A stretch of 64,000 bases of DNA. Origin: Trebonia sp050013875. Its GTDB lineage: Bacteria; Actinomycetota; Actinomycetes; Streptosporangiales; Streptosporangiaceae. Numbering within the stretch: position 1 is the stretch's first letter; every line of letters starts with the position of its first letter. Below the pieces are notes generated by a model. That model had not been told where the DNA came from. It saw only the letters and a program-made list of their open reading frames with translations, and made no database searches. Made by a program: the position numbers and the translations under genes. This document shows, one piece after another, positions 42,812 through 52,102 of the stretch. The DNA lies in NCBI GenBank assembly GCA_050013875.1, contig JBEKEK010000002.1, positions 74,823-138,822 on the forward strand, given 5' to 3'.

Positions 42812-44425
42812 ATGGCTGCCTTGATACGCGAATGGATCGAGCAGGCGGCAGCCTGCCGCGGCGCTGACCTCTACCTGGCGGACGCGCGCGGGCCGGCCAC
42901 GCTGAGCTACGCCGGGCTGCTCGGCACCGTCATTGACGTTGAACGACGCCTGGACGCGGCCGGGCTGCCGCCCGGCGCGCGGATCGTCGTCCGGCTCGGC
43001 GAGCCGGTCGAGTACGCGACCGCGCTGGTGGCGATCATCGCCGCCGGGCGGGTCGCCGTCCCGCTGGACCCGGGGGCACCGGACACCGACGTGGCGCGGG
43101 TGCTCGGCGTGGCCCGCCCCGCCGCCGTTGTTTACCGGGTGGACACTGCCTACCGGGTGGACACTGCCTACCGGGCGGACACTGCCTACCGGGCGGACAC
43201 TGCCTACCGGGCGGACACTGCCTACCGGGCGGACACTGCCTACCGGGTGGAGGCCGGCCCCGGTAGCGCCCAGGCCGGCCAGCCGGGCGAAGCCACGGGA
43301 CCGTTCGAGATCGCTGAATTTGACTTCGATGTGATTGACCCCGCCGATCCCGACGCCCTGGTCTCCGCCGCCCCGGCCGCGGCCGGCGGCGGGATATTCC
43401 TCTGCACCAGCGGTACCACCGGAACGCCCAAGGGCATCCTGCTGCGGGAAGAACAGCTCGCGCATGTCGCGTCAAGCGTGGTCGACTGCCACCGGCTTAC
43501 CGCCGCCGACCGGGGCTACTGCTCGCTGCCCCTCTTCCACGTCAACGCCGAGGTGGTCGGCGTGCTCGCCACCCTCCGCGCCGGGGCGCACCTCGCACTC
43601 GACCGCAAGTTCAGCAGGCGCGGCTTCTGGCAGCTGATCAGCGACCGCCGGATCACCTGGATCAACGCGGTGCCGGCGATCATCTCGATCCTGGCCAGCG
43701 AGCCGCCCGCCGTCCGCCCGGCCGCCCTGCGCTTCGTGCGGTCGGCCTCCGCGCCGCTGCCGCTGGCCGCGCTCGAGCGGTTCGAGTCCGCGCTCGGGGT
43801 GCCGGTGGTGGAGACCTACGGGATGACCGAGGCGGCCAGCATGATCACCGCCAACCCGGTGGACGGCCCGCGCAAGCCGGGGTCGGCCGGCCGGCCGGCC
43901 GGCGCCGAGGTCCGGGTCGAACTCGGCGGCGGCGGTTCCGCCCGGCCCGGCGAGATCGGCCGGGTGCAGATCAGGGGCGCCGGCGTGATCACCAGCTACG
44001 ACGGCGGCGGGCGGCCCGGTGTAATCGACGGCGACGGCTGGCTCGACACCAGCGACCTCGGCTACCTGGACGCCGACGGCTACCTGTTCCTCGTCGGGCG
44101 CTCGGACGACGTGATCAACCGGGGCGGGGAGAAGATCTACCCCAGGGAGATCGAGGAGATCCTGCTCGCCCAGCCCGGCGTCCGTTCCGCCGCCGTGGTC
44201 GGGGTTGCCGACGAGGTGCTCGGCGAGCGGCCGGTGGCCTACGTCGTGACGGTCGCGGCCGCGGTCGCGGCCGAGGTCGAGGCGGTGCTGAGCGAGGCCT
44301 GCGCGGCACGGCTGCCCCGGCACAAGCAGCCCAGCGAGTTCTGCCTCGTCGCGGAGATGCCGCTCGGGCCGACGGGCAAGATCTCCCGGCAGAAGCTGAG
44401 GGATCTGGTGACGTCGGCCCCGTGA
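42812..44425 (+). CDS. AMP-forming acyl/aryl-CoA ligase-like adenylating enzyme with internal repeat
   Basis: From the ATG at 42812 the protein has 537 residues. It has ANL-family motifs: TSGTTGTPKG (199-208), ETYGMTEAAS, LDTSDLGYLD, the hinge RSDDVINRGGEKIYPREIE and the catalytic Lys of PTGKISRQK. It should activate a carboxylate with ATP, then pass it to CoA or a carrier. Residues about 108-148 consist of YR(V/A)DTA units encoded by an 18-bp repeat, inserted in the N-terminal domain. The next gene starts in its stop codon (GTGA). The carboxylate could be sulfolactate or the acyl donor for the acyltransferase. Confidence 0.88.
   Translation: MAALIREWIEQAAACRGADLYLADARGPATLSYAGLLGTVIDVERRLDAAGLPPGARIVVRLGEPVEYATALVAIIAAGRVAVPLDPGAPDTDVARVLGVARPAAVVYRVDTAYRVDTAYRADTAYRADTAYRADTAYRADTAYRVEAGPGSAQAGQPGEATGPFEIAEFDFDVIDPADPDALVSAAPAAAGGGIFLCTSGTTGTPKGILLREEQLAHVASSVVDCHRLTAADRGYCSLPLFHVNAEVVGVLATLRAGAHLALDRKFSRRGFWQLISDRRITWINAVPAIISILASEPPAVRPAALRFVRSASAPLPLAALERFESALGVPVVETYGMTEAASMITANPVDGPRKPGSAGRPAGAEVRVELGGGGSARPGEIGRVQIRGAGVITSYDGGGRPGVIDGDGWLDTSDLGYLDADGYLFLVGRSDDVINRGGEKIYPREIEEILLAQPGVRSAAVVGVADEVLGERPVAYVVTVAAAVAAEVEAVLSEACAARLPRHKQPSEFCLVAEMPLGPTGKISRQKLRDLVTSAP
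43133..43255. repeat. 18-bp in-frame tandem repeat in the ligase gene
   Basis: Six full copies and one partial copy of taccggg(t/c)ggacactgcc occur head to tail from 43133 to 43255. Copies three to six are identical. The near absence of drift implies recent expansion. Confidence 0.9.
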
Positions 44426-45705
44426 GCGCTGCCCTGTCCGACACCGGGCCACTGGGGGCGCTCCGCGAGGCGGCGCCCGCCGCGCCCGCTGGGGTGCCGG
44501 AACCTGTCCCAGCGGGCGCGCCTGCCCGCTCCCGGCCGCATATCGTCGCGTTCGACCTGATCCGGCTGATCATCATGGTGTTCGTGGTCGGCGTCCATAC
44601 GCTGGCCTTCGGTGGCGGGCAGGTCACGCTGGCCCTCGGCGCGGTCACCACCGTCTTCCACACCAGCCGCGAGCTTTTCCTGCTGCTCACCGCCCTGGTT
44701 CTGACGTACAACTACGGGCACCGCAAGCACCTGCACTGGCTGCGGTTCTGGCGGCGGCGGTACTGGCTCGTCCTGCCCGCCTACGTGACCTGGTCGGCCA
44801 TCTACTACGCGGCCGACGGCCCGGGCCGCGGCCCCTTCCCGTCCGCGTTCCTGCATGACCTGCTCAACGCGGGTGCCCGCTACCACCTGTACTTCCTGCT
44901 CGTCAGCATGCAGATCTACCTGCTGTTCCCGGTCTTCCGCTGGGTGCTGCGCAAGACCGAGGGCTACCACTGCTGGCTGCTCGCCGCCGCCGTGGCGTAC
45001 CAGCTGTGGCTGACGTGCGCACTCCACTATCACCTGGGACGGCCCGCTGCCGGGGCGCTGGCGGAGTGGCTGAACGGCGCCGGGCAGGGCATCTGGGTCG
45101 ACAGCTACCTGCTGTACGTGGTCGCTGGTGCGATCGCCGGCTGGCACTTCGAGCAGATCTGCGCATTCACCCGGCGGCACCTCGGCACCGTCGGCCGCAT
45201 CGCGCTGGCGGCCGCCGTCGGCGTGGCCGCGGGCATCGGGACCTACCTGACCGAGATCTACGGCTTCGGGGCAACGCCCGCCAACGCGAGCGCGGTCTTC
45301 CAGCCGATCGTCGCGGGAGAGGCGCTCGCCTTCGGCTGGGCGCTGCTCGGCGCCGGGCTGCTGTGGAGCGACCGGGGCGCGCCGCACCGGAAGTTCTGCG
45401 CCGCGGGCTCGGCCAGTTCCTTCGGGATCTACCTGGCCCACCCGCTGGTGCTCCAGGGGCTGATCGCGGTCACCAGCGCCGGCTTCCTCGGCGCCAACGG
45501 CGGCCTGCTTGGCGCGGTCCGCCGCGCCCCCGATGGGCTTGAGGTCATCGCGTTGCTCGGCGTCGCCGTGCCGGTCATCTACGCGGTTGCCTGGCTGATC
45601 GCCTCCGCGGCGCGCCGCACGCCGCTGAGCCTGATGCTGACCGGCCGCGGGTATTCTGCCGGGAAGGGGGGGCTGCGGTGGCGCCGCGCACGAGAGTCAC
45701 GATGA
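44422..45705 (+). CDS. Acyltransferase-3 (OafA/IcaC-type) membrane protein
   Basis: The 427-residue protein has about ten membrane helices after a 38-residue Pro/Ala-rich tail. The acyltransferase-3 pattern is recognisable in IVAFDLIRLIIMVFVVGVHT (in parts: FDLIRL, VGVHT), SRELFLLLTALVLTYNYG and the basic RFWRRRYWLVLPAY. FGIYLAHPLVL comes near the end. Such enzymes acylate sugars, lipids or small molecules at the membrane. GTG start overlaps the ligase stop. In this operon it may add or move an acyl group to the sulfonate product. Confidence 0.85.
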   Translation: MSAALSDTGPLGALREAAPAAPAGVPEPVPAGAPARSRPHIVAFDLIRLIIMVFVVGVHTLAFGGGQVTLALGAVTTVFHTSRELFLLLTALVLTYNYGHRKHLHWLRFWRRRYWLVLPAYVTWSAIYYAADGPGRGPFPSAFLHDLLNAGARYHLYFLLVSMQIYLLFPVFRWVLRKTEGYHCWLLAAAVAYQLWLTCALHYHLGRPAAGALAEWLNGAGQGIWVDSYLLYVVAGAIAGWHFEQICAFTRRHLGTVGRIALAAAVGVAAGIGTYLTEIYGFGATPANASAVFQPIVAGEALAFGWALLGAGLLWSDRGAPHRKFCAAGSASSFGIYLAHPLVLQGLIAVTSAGFLGANGGLLGAVRRAPDGLEVIALLGVAVPVIYAVAWLIASAARRTPLSLMLTGRGYSAGKGGLRWRRARESR

Positions 45706-46571
45706 TGAGCCGTTTTATCGGGCTGCTGACTGCGTTCGTCGCGACGCTCGGCGTCGCGACGTTCGCGGGCGCGCACATCATCAACGCGGTCGAGCGCCAG
45801 TCGACCACCGCGACGTACTCGATGAAGGTCGGCCGCCTGACCCGGAGCTGGGAGGTCATAGCCCCGACGGCGACGCTGCCGAAGTCGGCGCCGATCATCG
45901 TCGTGCTGTCCGGGGCCGCCGCCACCACCAGCATGGAGATCACCAGGGACCAGATAGTCCCCTACGCCAACGCGGACAAGGCGGAGATCGTCTACCCGGT
46001 GGCGATCAAGGAGTCGTGGAACGCCATCGGCTGCTGCGACGGCGCCGCCAAGGAGAAGATCAACGACGTCGGGTTCCTCGAGGCGCTGGTCCCCAAGATC
46101 GATCCGGGCCACACCAGGCCCATCTACGTCGTCGGCTACAGCAACGGCGGGCGCCTGGCCTACCGCATCGCCTGCACCGACCCCGCGCTATTCGACGGCA
46201 TCGCGGTGGTGAAGGGCGACCCCATGCCGGGGTGCGTGGTAACCAAACCGCAGAACGTCCTCGTGTTCGCCTCGCTTGACGACAAGTACGTCCCGTATAA
46301 ACCCGGGGAGAAGGGCCTTGAGACGCCTCCGGCGACGGTTCAGATCGCCCGGTTGCAGCAGGACATGCGGTGCCCGGGCAAGCCGACGGTCGTCAAGCAC
46401 GGCGCCATGACCCTCAGCACGTGGTCCTGCGCGGACGGGAAGACGCTCGAGTGGGCGCTATACCAAACCGGGGGCCACGGCTTCCCGGTGCCCGCCGACG
46501 GCACCGCCGGCGCCAATCAGCTCATCTGGTCTTTCATGACCAAAACGGCGCTGGCCCCGGTCCCCAGCTAG
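45678..46571 (+). CDS. Secreted or anchored alpha/beta-hydrolase (PHB-depolymerase/feruloyl-esterase-like)
   Basis: The 297-residue protein has a hydrophobic N-terminal helix (FIGLLTAFVATLGVATFAGA) acting as signal or anchor. An LpqC-type hydrolase fold follows. The nucleophile Ser is in VGYSNGGRLAY, an acid is likely in ASLDDKYVPY, and the His is in TGGHGFP. AIGCCDG resembles the CC pair of this family. It could hydrolyse an ester outside the membrane, perhaps releasing or resetting the acylated product. The GTG at 45678 has a strong GGGGGG site. The ATG at 45702 overlaps the previous stop and is an alternative. Confidence 0.8.
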   Translation: MAPRTRVTMMSRFIGLLTAFVATLGVATFAGAHIINAVERQSTTATYSMKVGRLTRSWEVIAPTATLPKSAPIIVVLSGAAATTSMEITRDQIVPYANADKAEIVYPVAIKESWNAIGCCDGAAKEKINDVGFLEALVPKIDPGHTRPIYVVGYSNGGRLAYRIACTDPALFDGIAVVKGDPMPGCVVTKPQNVLVFASLDDKYVPYKPGEKGLETPPATVQIARLQQDMRCPGKPTVVKHGAMTLSTWSCADGKTLEWALYQTGGHGFPVPADGTAGANQLIWSFMTKTALAPVPS

Positions 46572-46588
46572 GGATCCCGGGGCCAGCG
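46549..46588. terminator. Bidirectional hairpin terminator at the end of the sulfonate operon
   Basis: Arms cgctggccccgg (46549-46560) and ccggggccagcg (46577-46588) form a perfect 12-bp stem with an inner tcccc/ggga pairing. The stop codon of the esterase lies in the loop. The convergent S53 gene ends 20 bp further on, so it can serve both. Confidence 0.85.
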
Positions 46589-46608
46589 CGGCTAACGGTT
46601 TGGTGCTG

Positions 46609-48594
46609 TCAGCCGAATATCCGGCGCAGCGCGTAGACGAAATTCTGGCCGTTCGGGGTGCCGACGCCGGACATGGTGTCGTACCCCTTGCGGGTGACCT
46701 GGCCGGTGTAGCCCTCCATCGACCAGCTCTGATCGTCGAACGGGAAGTACACAAGCGCCCCGCAGTCGGCCACGTCGCAGGCGACGCCGCGGTACCTGGA
46801 GGGCGACTTGCCCGTGATCGGCAGCGAGTCGTTAATGGCGTTGGTGCCCGCCACCCGGTAGAGCGCCGGGTTAAGGAAACCGAACGGCTTCTGGTACTGC
46901 TCGGCGTCGGCCACCATGCCCGCGACCATCGGTGAGGAGAGGCTAGTGCCGCCGACCGGCTCCTCGGAGTACCCGGTCACGCCACCCTTGCTGTTGAAGC
47001 TCAGGAGCCCGACGGCCATGCCGGTGGACGGGTCAGCGACCGCGCTGATGTCGGGCACTGCGCGGACAAGACCGCCCCGGTTGCCGGGCGCCTTGGCCAG
47101 CGCGTTCGGCACCACGCCGCGCTGGTAGCCAGGCTGGGCCCACAGCAGGCTGGGCCCGCCGCCTGAGGCGTACGCCTCACCCAGGAAGTCCCACTTGTTG
47201 TTGACATCGATGGACACTCCGGTTGACCAGCCGGTCTCGAAGAGCCGCGGGTCCGTCCGGCCGATGCCGAGCGTGGTGCCGCCGACCGCGGTGGCGTACG
47301 GGTCGCTCGACGGGGTCTCCACACCGGAGCCGTCGCCTGCTGAGAAGAGCATGCTGACGCCCTCGGCCGCGGCCCGCAGCAGGTAGGCGTGCTCAATGTT
47401 CAGCATGTTGAGCGGCAGCGACTCGTCGTCGCCCTCCCAGGAGTTGGACGCGATCTGCGCCAGCGGGTGCCCGCCGACCCCGTTAAGCACGGCGGTGTCG
47501 GCATTGAACAGGGCCTGCAGCCCGAAGAAGCCGTTGTTGCACGAGTCGCCGCCGACGACCAGCTGGTTCGCGAGCGGCGCGATCAGGTACGACGACTCGA
47601 CATCGAGCTGCTCCTCGACGTCAAACGGGTCGCCGCAGGCCGATCCCTGGCCGAGCGAGAGCTCGGCGTACCGGCTCGGCGACGGGGACTCGATGAAGTT
47701 GGCCTTGGCGTAGTCCTGCAGGGTCAGGAACATGTCCGGGGTCAGGCCGACCTCGATGAGGGCGACGGTCACGCCCTTGCCGACGTTGTGCCGGTTGTAC
47801 CCGTAGGCCTTGCGGAGCTGGCCGGCCGAGTAGCCGCAGACAACGGTCGGGAAGCTGGTGGTGCCGTACTGCTTGGGCAGGCGGAGCGCGTAATGCTGTG
47901 CGTACCACTGTGAGCAGGGGAACGCGATCGGCTTGCCGGCCGCGGTCGCCGGGGCCGCCACGGTGGCCGGCCGGCTGTAGGTTCGCACCGGTGCGGCATT
48001 GTCCAGACCGGTGACCCCGACCACGCTGGCGGCCACCGCCGCCGGCAGGGAAACCGGCCGGTCGTTGGCGCGCAGCCGGTACTGGCCCGCGTTGACGCTC
48101 GCGCTGGACCGGTAGTAATCGAGCTGTACCTTCAGCGCGCTGTCGATCGTCGACACCGGCGCGGTGGCCTGGACGTAGTCCCGGCCGGAATCGGCCGATA
48201 CGCCGCTGAAGCCCGCCGACTTCAGCCATGACTCGACCGAGCTGGCTTCCCGCGACGTGGCGCCGAACCGCGCGGTGTAGGCCGCTGGGGACAGGTAGTG
48301 CTTGAAGAGGGCGCTGCCCGGGGTGGAGACCGCGCTGGCGTAGCTCGCGGCGGCCGCCGTCTGGGACTTAAGCCAGAGCTCAATGGTCAGCTGGCTGCTC
48401 GCGGGGACTGCGCCGAGCGCGTTGTGCGCCGCTGCGAACGGCGCGGTGCTGCCGGCCAGGGTCGCGGCCGCGCCGCTGGCCGCGCCGGTGGGGCCGGCCG
48501 CAGCGCGCGCGGCCGGCACGCCGGCCGCGACGGCGATCGTCGTCGCGACCGCCGCGGTGGCGGCGGCGGCGATGACGGTGCTCGATCTTTTCAT
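46609..48594 (-). CDS. Secreted S53 (sedolisin/pro-kumamolisin) serine-carboxyl peptidase
   Basis: The 661-residue precursor has a signal peptide, then a pro-kumamolisin activation domain (about 50-215; LFKHYLSPAAYTARFG). The catalytic domain has Glu and Asp in VEEQLDVE, the oxyanion Asp in FSAGDGSG and the nucleophile Ser in GGTSLSSPM. A Ca-binding Asp site follows toward the C terminus. It should cleave proteins at acid pH outside the cell. AGGGAG precedes the ATG. It stands alone, convergent with the sulfonate operon. Confidence 0.92.
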   Translation of the reverse strand: MKRSSTVIAAAATAAVATTIAVAAGVPAARAAAGPTGAASGAAATLAGSTAPFAAAHNALGAVPASSQLTIELWLKSQTAAAASYASAVSTPGSALFKHYLSPAAYTARFGATSREASSVESWLKSAGFSGVSADSGRDYVQATAPVSTIDSALKVQLDYYRSSASVNAGQYRLRANDRPVSLPAAVAASVVGVTGLDNAAPVRTYSRPATVAAPATAAGKPIAFPCSQWYAQHYALRLPKQYGTTSFPTVVCGYSAGQLRKAYGYNRHNVGKGVTVALIEVGLTPDMFLTLQDYAKANFIESPSPSRYAELSLGQGSACGDPFDVEEQLDVESSYLIAPLANQLVVGGDSCNNGFFGLQALFNADTAVLNGVGGHPLAQIASNSWEGDDESLPLNMLNIEHAYLLRAAAEGVSMLFSAGDGSGVETPSSDPYATAVGGTTLGIGRTDPRLFETGWSTGVSIDVNNKWDFLGEAYASGGGPSLLWAQPGYQRGVVPNALAKAPGNRGGLVRAVPDISAVADPSTGMAVGLLSFNSKGGVTGYSEEPVGGTSLSSPMVAGMVADAEQYQKPFGFLNPALYRVAGTNAINDSLPITGKSPSRYRGVACDVADCGALVYFPFDDQSWSMEGYTGQVTRKGYDTMSGVGTPNGQNFVYALRRIFG

Positions 48595-48655
48595 GGTCTC
48601 CCTGTCATCAACGAAGGTGCTTTAAATGAGCGGGGGTTTGCGGTGACGCTGCAAC

Positions 48656-48695
48656 GCAAGGACTGCAAGGCACAGCAAGGCACTGCAAGGCACAA
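48656..48695. repeat. Short gcaaggcac direct repeats upstream of gatC
   Basis: gcaaggcac appears three times between about 48667 and 48692, spaced roughly 10 bp apart, in the 229-bp space between the S53 gene and gatC. Its role is unknown. The rest of this space probably holds both divergent promoters. Confidence 0.5.
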
Positions 48696-48823
48696 CACTA
48701 CAAACATTAGGGAGGAAACACTCAGGTTTCGCTCAGCGACACGCTACGGCTACTGGCCGCTTTTGGCTACCAGACGGTTTAATCGCTTACGAGTTCACGC
48801 TCCGTGCGCCCTAGGATGAACGC

Positions 48824-49117
48824 ATGCCCATTACCCGCGACGAGGTCGCTCACCTGGCCCGGCTGTCCAGGCTCGCGCTCAGCGACGCAGAGCTTGACCA
48901 CCTCGCCCCGCAGCTCGGCCAGATCATCTCGGCGGTCGCGCAGGTGCAGGAGGTCGCCGCGGACGGCATCCCGCCGACCACGCACGCTACCGGCCTTGTC
49001 AACGTGTTCCGCGACGACGAGCCCGTGCCCTGCCTGACGCCGGAACAGGCACTGAGCGGGGCGCCCGCCGTCGAAATGCAGCGCTTCAAGGTGCCGCGGA
49101 TCCTGGTCGAGGAGTGA
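48824..49117 (+). CDS. gatC: Asp-tRNA(Asn)/Glu-tRNA(Gln) amidotransferase subunit C
   Basis: The 97-residue protein has the standard GatC layout: MPITRDEVAHLARLSRLALSDAEL in parts (HLARLSRLALSD), QLGQIISAV and the final VPRILVEE. It stabilises the GatCAB complex that amidates misacylated tRNA. It is the first gene of gatCAB, with gatA starting 10 bp downstream. Confidence 0.95.
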   Translation: MPITRDEVAHLARLSRLALSDAELDHLAPQLGQIISAVAQVQEVAADGIPPTTHATGLVNVFRDDEPVPCLTPEQALSGAPAVEMQRFKVPRILVEE

Positions 49118-49127
49118 GGGGGGACTC

Positions 49128-50621
49128 ATGGACGATCTGACCACGATGACCGCGGCGGAACTGGCCACCGCGGTGACCGACGGCGGCGTGTCCGCGGCCG
49201 AAGTCACCCAGGCGCACCTGGACCGGATCGCCGCAGTGGACGGCGACGTGCGGGCGTTCCTGCACGTGTCCGCCGAGTACGCACTCGCCCAGGCCCGCCA
49301 GGTGGACGGCCGGCGGGCGGCGGGCGAGCCGCTCGGCGCGCTGGCCGGGGTCCCGGTCGCGGTGAAGGACCTGTTCACCACGGTCGGCGCACCGACCACC
49401 TGCGGGTCGAAGATCCTCGAAGGCTGGCACCCGCCGTACGAGTCGACGATCACCCGGCGGCTGCGCGAGGCCGGCGCGGTCCTCATCGGCAAAACCAACA
49501 TGGACGAGTTCGCGATGGGCTCCTCCACCGAGAACTCCGGCTACGGTGCCTCGCATAACCCGTGGGACCTGACCCGCGTTCCCGGCGGCTCCTCGGGCGG
49601 CTCGGCCGCCGCCGTCGCCGCCTACGAGGCACCGCTTGCCCTCGGCACCGACACCGGCGGCTCGATCCGCCAGCCGGCCGCGGTCTGCGGGATCGTCGGC
49701 ACCAAGCCCACCTACGGCGGCTCCTCACGCTACGGGGTCGTCGCGTTCGCGTCCTCCCTGGACACCCCCGGGCCGTTCGGGCGGACCGTGCTCGACGCCG
49801 CGCTGCTGCATGAGGTGATGTCCGGGCACGACCCGATGGACTCCACCTCGATCAACGCGCCGGTCCCGCCGGTGCTGGCGGCCGCACGGCACGGGGACGT
49901 GGCCGGCCTGCGGGTCGGCGTGGTCACCGACCTGTCAGGCGAGGGGTACCAGCCCGGCGTGATGAGCCGGTTCACCGAGGCGGTGGAGGTGCTCGAATCG
50001 CTCGGCGCCAAGGTGACCGAGCTGAGCTGCCCGCACTTCAAGTACGCGCTGCCCGCCTACTACCTGATCGCGCCCAGCGAGTGCTCGTCCAACCTGGCCC
50101 GGTTCGACGGCATGCGGTACGGGCTGCGGGCCGGCACCGGCAGCGCCGAGGAGATCATGGCGCTGACGCGGGAGGAAGGATTCGGCGCGGAGGTCAAGCG
50201 GCGCATCATGCTCGGCACCTACGCACTCTCCAGCGGCTATTACGACGCCTACTACGGCAAGGCCCAGCAGGTCAGGACGCTGATCATCCAGGACTTCGAG
50301 GCGGCCTTCAGCCAGGTGGACGTGCTGGTCTCGCCGGTGACGCCGACCACCGCGTTCCGCATCGGCGAGCGGGCCGACGACCCGATGGCGATGTACCTGG
50401 CCGACCTGTGCACGATTCCGAGCAACCTGGCAGGCAACGCCGCCATCTCCATTCCGTGCGGCCTGGCCGACGAGGACGGCCTTCCGGTCGGCCTCCAGGT
50501 GATGGCGCCGCCGCTGGCCGACGACCGGCTGTACCGGGTGGGTGCCGCCGTCGAGGCGGCGTTCACCTCGCGCTGGGGACATCCGCTGCTGACCGAGGCG
50601 AAGGGACTGAAGTCGTCGTGA
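49128..50621 (+). CDS. gatA: Asp-tRNA(Asn)/Glu-tRNA(Gln) amidotransferase subunit A
   Basis: The 497-residue amidase carries the signature Lys-Ser-Ser triad. Lys is in VAVKDLFTT, and the Ser residues are in GGSSGGSAAAVAA and DTGGSIRQPA. It releases ammonia from glutamine for transfer to tRNA-bound Glu or Asp. The family pattern TKPTYGGSSRYGVVAFASSLDTPGPFGR is intact (in parts KPTYG, SRYG, SSLDTPG). The stop overlaps the gatB GTG start (GTGA). Confidence 0.96.
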   Translation: MDDLTTMTAAELATAVTDGGVSAAEVTQAHLDRIAAVDGDVRAFLHVSAEYALAQARQVDGRRAAGEPLGALAGVPVAVKDLFTTVGAPTTCGSKILEGWHPPYESTITRRLREAGAVLIGKTNMDEFAMGSSTENSGYGASHNPWDLTRVPGGSSGGSAAAVAAYEAPLALGTDTGGSIRQPAAVCGIVGTKPTYGGSSRYGVVAFASSLDTPGPFGRTVLDAALLHEVMSGHDPMDSTSINAPVPPVLAAARHGDVAGLRVGVVTDLSGEGYQPGVMSRFTEAVEVLESLGAKVTELSCPHFKYALPAYYLIAPSECSSNLARFDGMRYGLRAGTGSAEEIMALTREEGFGAEVKRRIMLGTYALSSGYYDAYYGKAQQVRTLIIQDFEAAFSQVDVLVSPVTPTTAFRIGERADDPMAMYLADLCTIPSNLAGNAAISIPCGLADEDGLPVGLQVMAPPLADDRLYRVGAAVEAAFTSRWGHPLLTEAKGLKSS

Positions 50622-52102
50622 CCGTCACCTACGAAGAGGCGCTGCAGAGGTACGAGCCGGTCTTCGGGCTCGAGACGCATGTGGAGCTCGGCACCACCAC
50701 CAAGATGTTCTGCGGTTGCCTGACGGCCTTCGGCGCCGAGCCGAACACCCACGTGTGCCCGGTCTGCCTCGGCCTGCCCGGCTCGCTGCCGGTGGTGAAC
50801 GGGCTGGCGATCGAGTACGCGATCAAGATCGGGCTGGCGCTGAACTGCTCGATCGCTTCGTGGTGCCGGTTCGCGCGGAAGAACTACTTCTACCCGGACA
50901 TGCCCAAGAACTTCCAGATCTCCCAGTACGACGAGCCGCTCTGCACCGACGGTTACCTGGACGTGCTCGTCGGCGGCGCGACCATCCGGGTGGGCATCGA
51001 GCGCGTCCACCTGGAGGAGGACACCGGCAAGTCGCTGCACGTCGGCGGGGCGACCGGGCGTATCCAGGGGGCCGAGTACTCGCTGGTCGACTACAACCGG
51101 GCGGGCATCCCGCTGGTCGAGGTCGTCACCAAGCCGGTGCCGGGGACGGGCTACCTGGCACCTGAGGTGGCCAAGGCGTACGTCACCGAACTGCGCGACG
51201 TGCTCCGCACGCTCGGCGTCTCTGACGTGCGGATGGAAGAGGGCTCGATGCGCTGCGACGTGAACACGTCGCTCTCGGTCGCCGGTTCCGGCGTCTGGGG
51301 GACGCGGACCGAGACCAAGAACGTGAACTCGCTCCGCTCGGTCGAGCGGGCGGTGCGCTCGGAGATCGAGCGCCAGGCCCACGTGCTTGACTCCGGCGGC
51401 CGCATCATCCAGGAGACCCGCCACTTCCACGAGGACTCCGGGGTCACCACCTCCGGCCGGTCCAAGGAGGAGGCGCAGGACTACCGGTACTTCCCCGAGC
51501 CCGATCTGGTGCCGGTGGCGCCGGCCGCCGACTGGGTGTCGTCGATCGGCGAGACGCTGCCCGAGCTGCCGTCCACCCGCCGTTCCCGGTTGATCGAGTC
51601 CTGGTCGCTGTCGGAGCTCGAGTTCGAGGCGCTGCGGAACGCGGGGGCGCTGGACGCGGTGGAGGCGACCGTCGCGGTCGGCGCCTCCCCGGCCGATGCC
51701 CGCAAGTGGTGGCTGGGCGAGCTGGCCAGGCGCGCGAACGACGCCGGCATCGATGTTTCCGAGCTGCCGATCACCCCGGCCCAGGTGGCGCGGGTGGCCG
51801 AGCTGGTGGCCTCGGGAGCGCTCAACGACAAGCTCGCCCGCCAGGTCATTGACGGCGTGCTCGATGGCGAGGGCACGCCCGACGAGGTAGTCGCCAGCCG
51901 CGGCCTCGCCGTCGTCAGCGACGACTCGGCCCTGCTGGCCGCCATCGACGAGGCCGTCGCGGCCAACCCGGAGGTCGTCGACAAGATCCGCAGCGGCAAG
52001 GTCGCCGCGGCCGGCGCCCTGGTCGGCGCGGTCATGAAGACCACCGGCGGCAAGGCCGACGCCCCCCGCGTCCGCGAGCTAATCCTGGAACGGCTGAACT
52101 AA
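50618..52102 (+). CDS. gatB: Asp-tRNA(Asn)/Glu-tRNA(Gln) amidotransferase subunit B
   Basis: The 494-residue protein starts at a GTG overlapping the gatA stop. The GatB cradle shows VFGLETHVELGT, CPVCLGLPGSLPVVN, RKNYFYPDMPKNFQISQYD (in parts) and VDYNRAGIPLVEVVTKP. The C-terminal tRNA-binding YqeY-like domain is present to the end (GALVGAVMKTTGGKADAP). It phosphorylates the tRNA-linked acid and amidates it. The last 24 bp overlap the convergent ligA gene. Confidence 0.96.
   Translation: MTVTYEEALQRYEPVFGLETHVELGTTTKMFCGCLTAFGAEPNTHVCPVCLGLPGSLPVVNGLAIEYAIKIGLALNCSIASWCRFARKNYFYPDMPKNFQISQYDEPLCTDGYLDVLVGGATIRVGIERVHLEEDTGKSLHVGGATGRIQGAEYSLVDYNRAGIPLVEVVTKPVPGTGYLAPEVAKAYVTELRDVLRTLGVSDVRMEEGSMRCDVNTSLSVAGSGVWGTRTETKNVNSLRSVERAVRSEIERQAHVLDSGGRIIQETRHFHEDSGVTTSGRSKEEAQDYRYFPEPDLVPVAPAADWVSSIGETLPELPSTRRSRLIESWSLSELEFEALRNAGALDAVEATVAVGASPADARKWWLGELARRANDAGIDVSELPITPAQVARVAELVASGALNDKLARQVIDGVLDGEGTPDEVVASRGLAVVSDDSALLAAIDEAVAANPEVVDKIRSGKVAAAGALVGAVMKTTGGKADAPRVRELILERLN

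Noticed and set aside
43133..43255. CRISPR array
   Set aside because: The units are contiguous with no unique spacers, and they encode an in-frame protein repeat. The same holds for 59702-59788.
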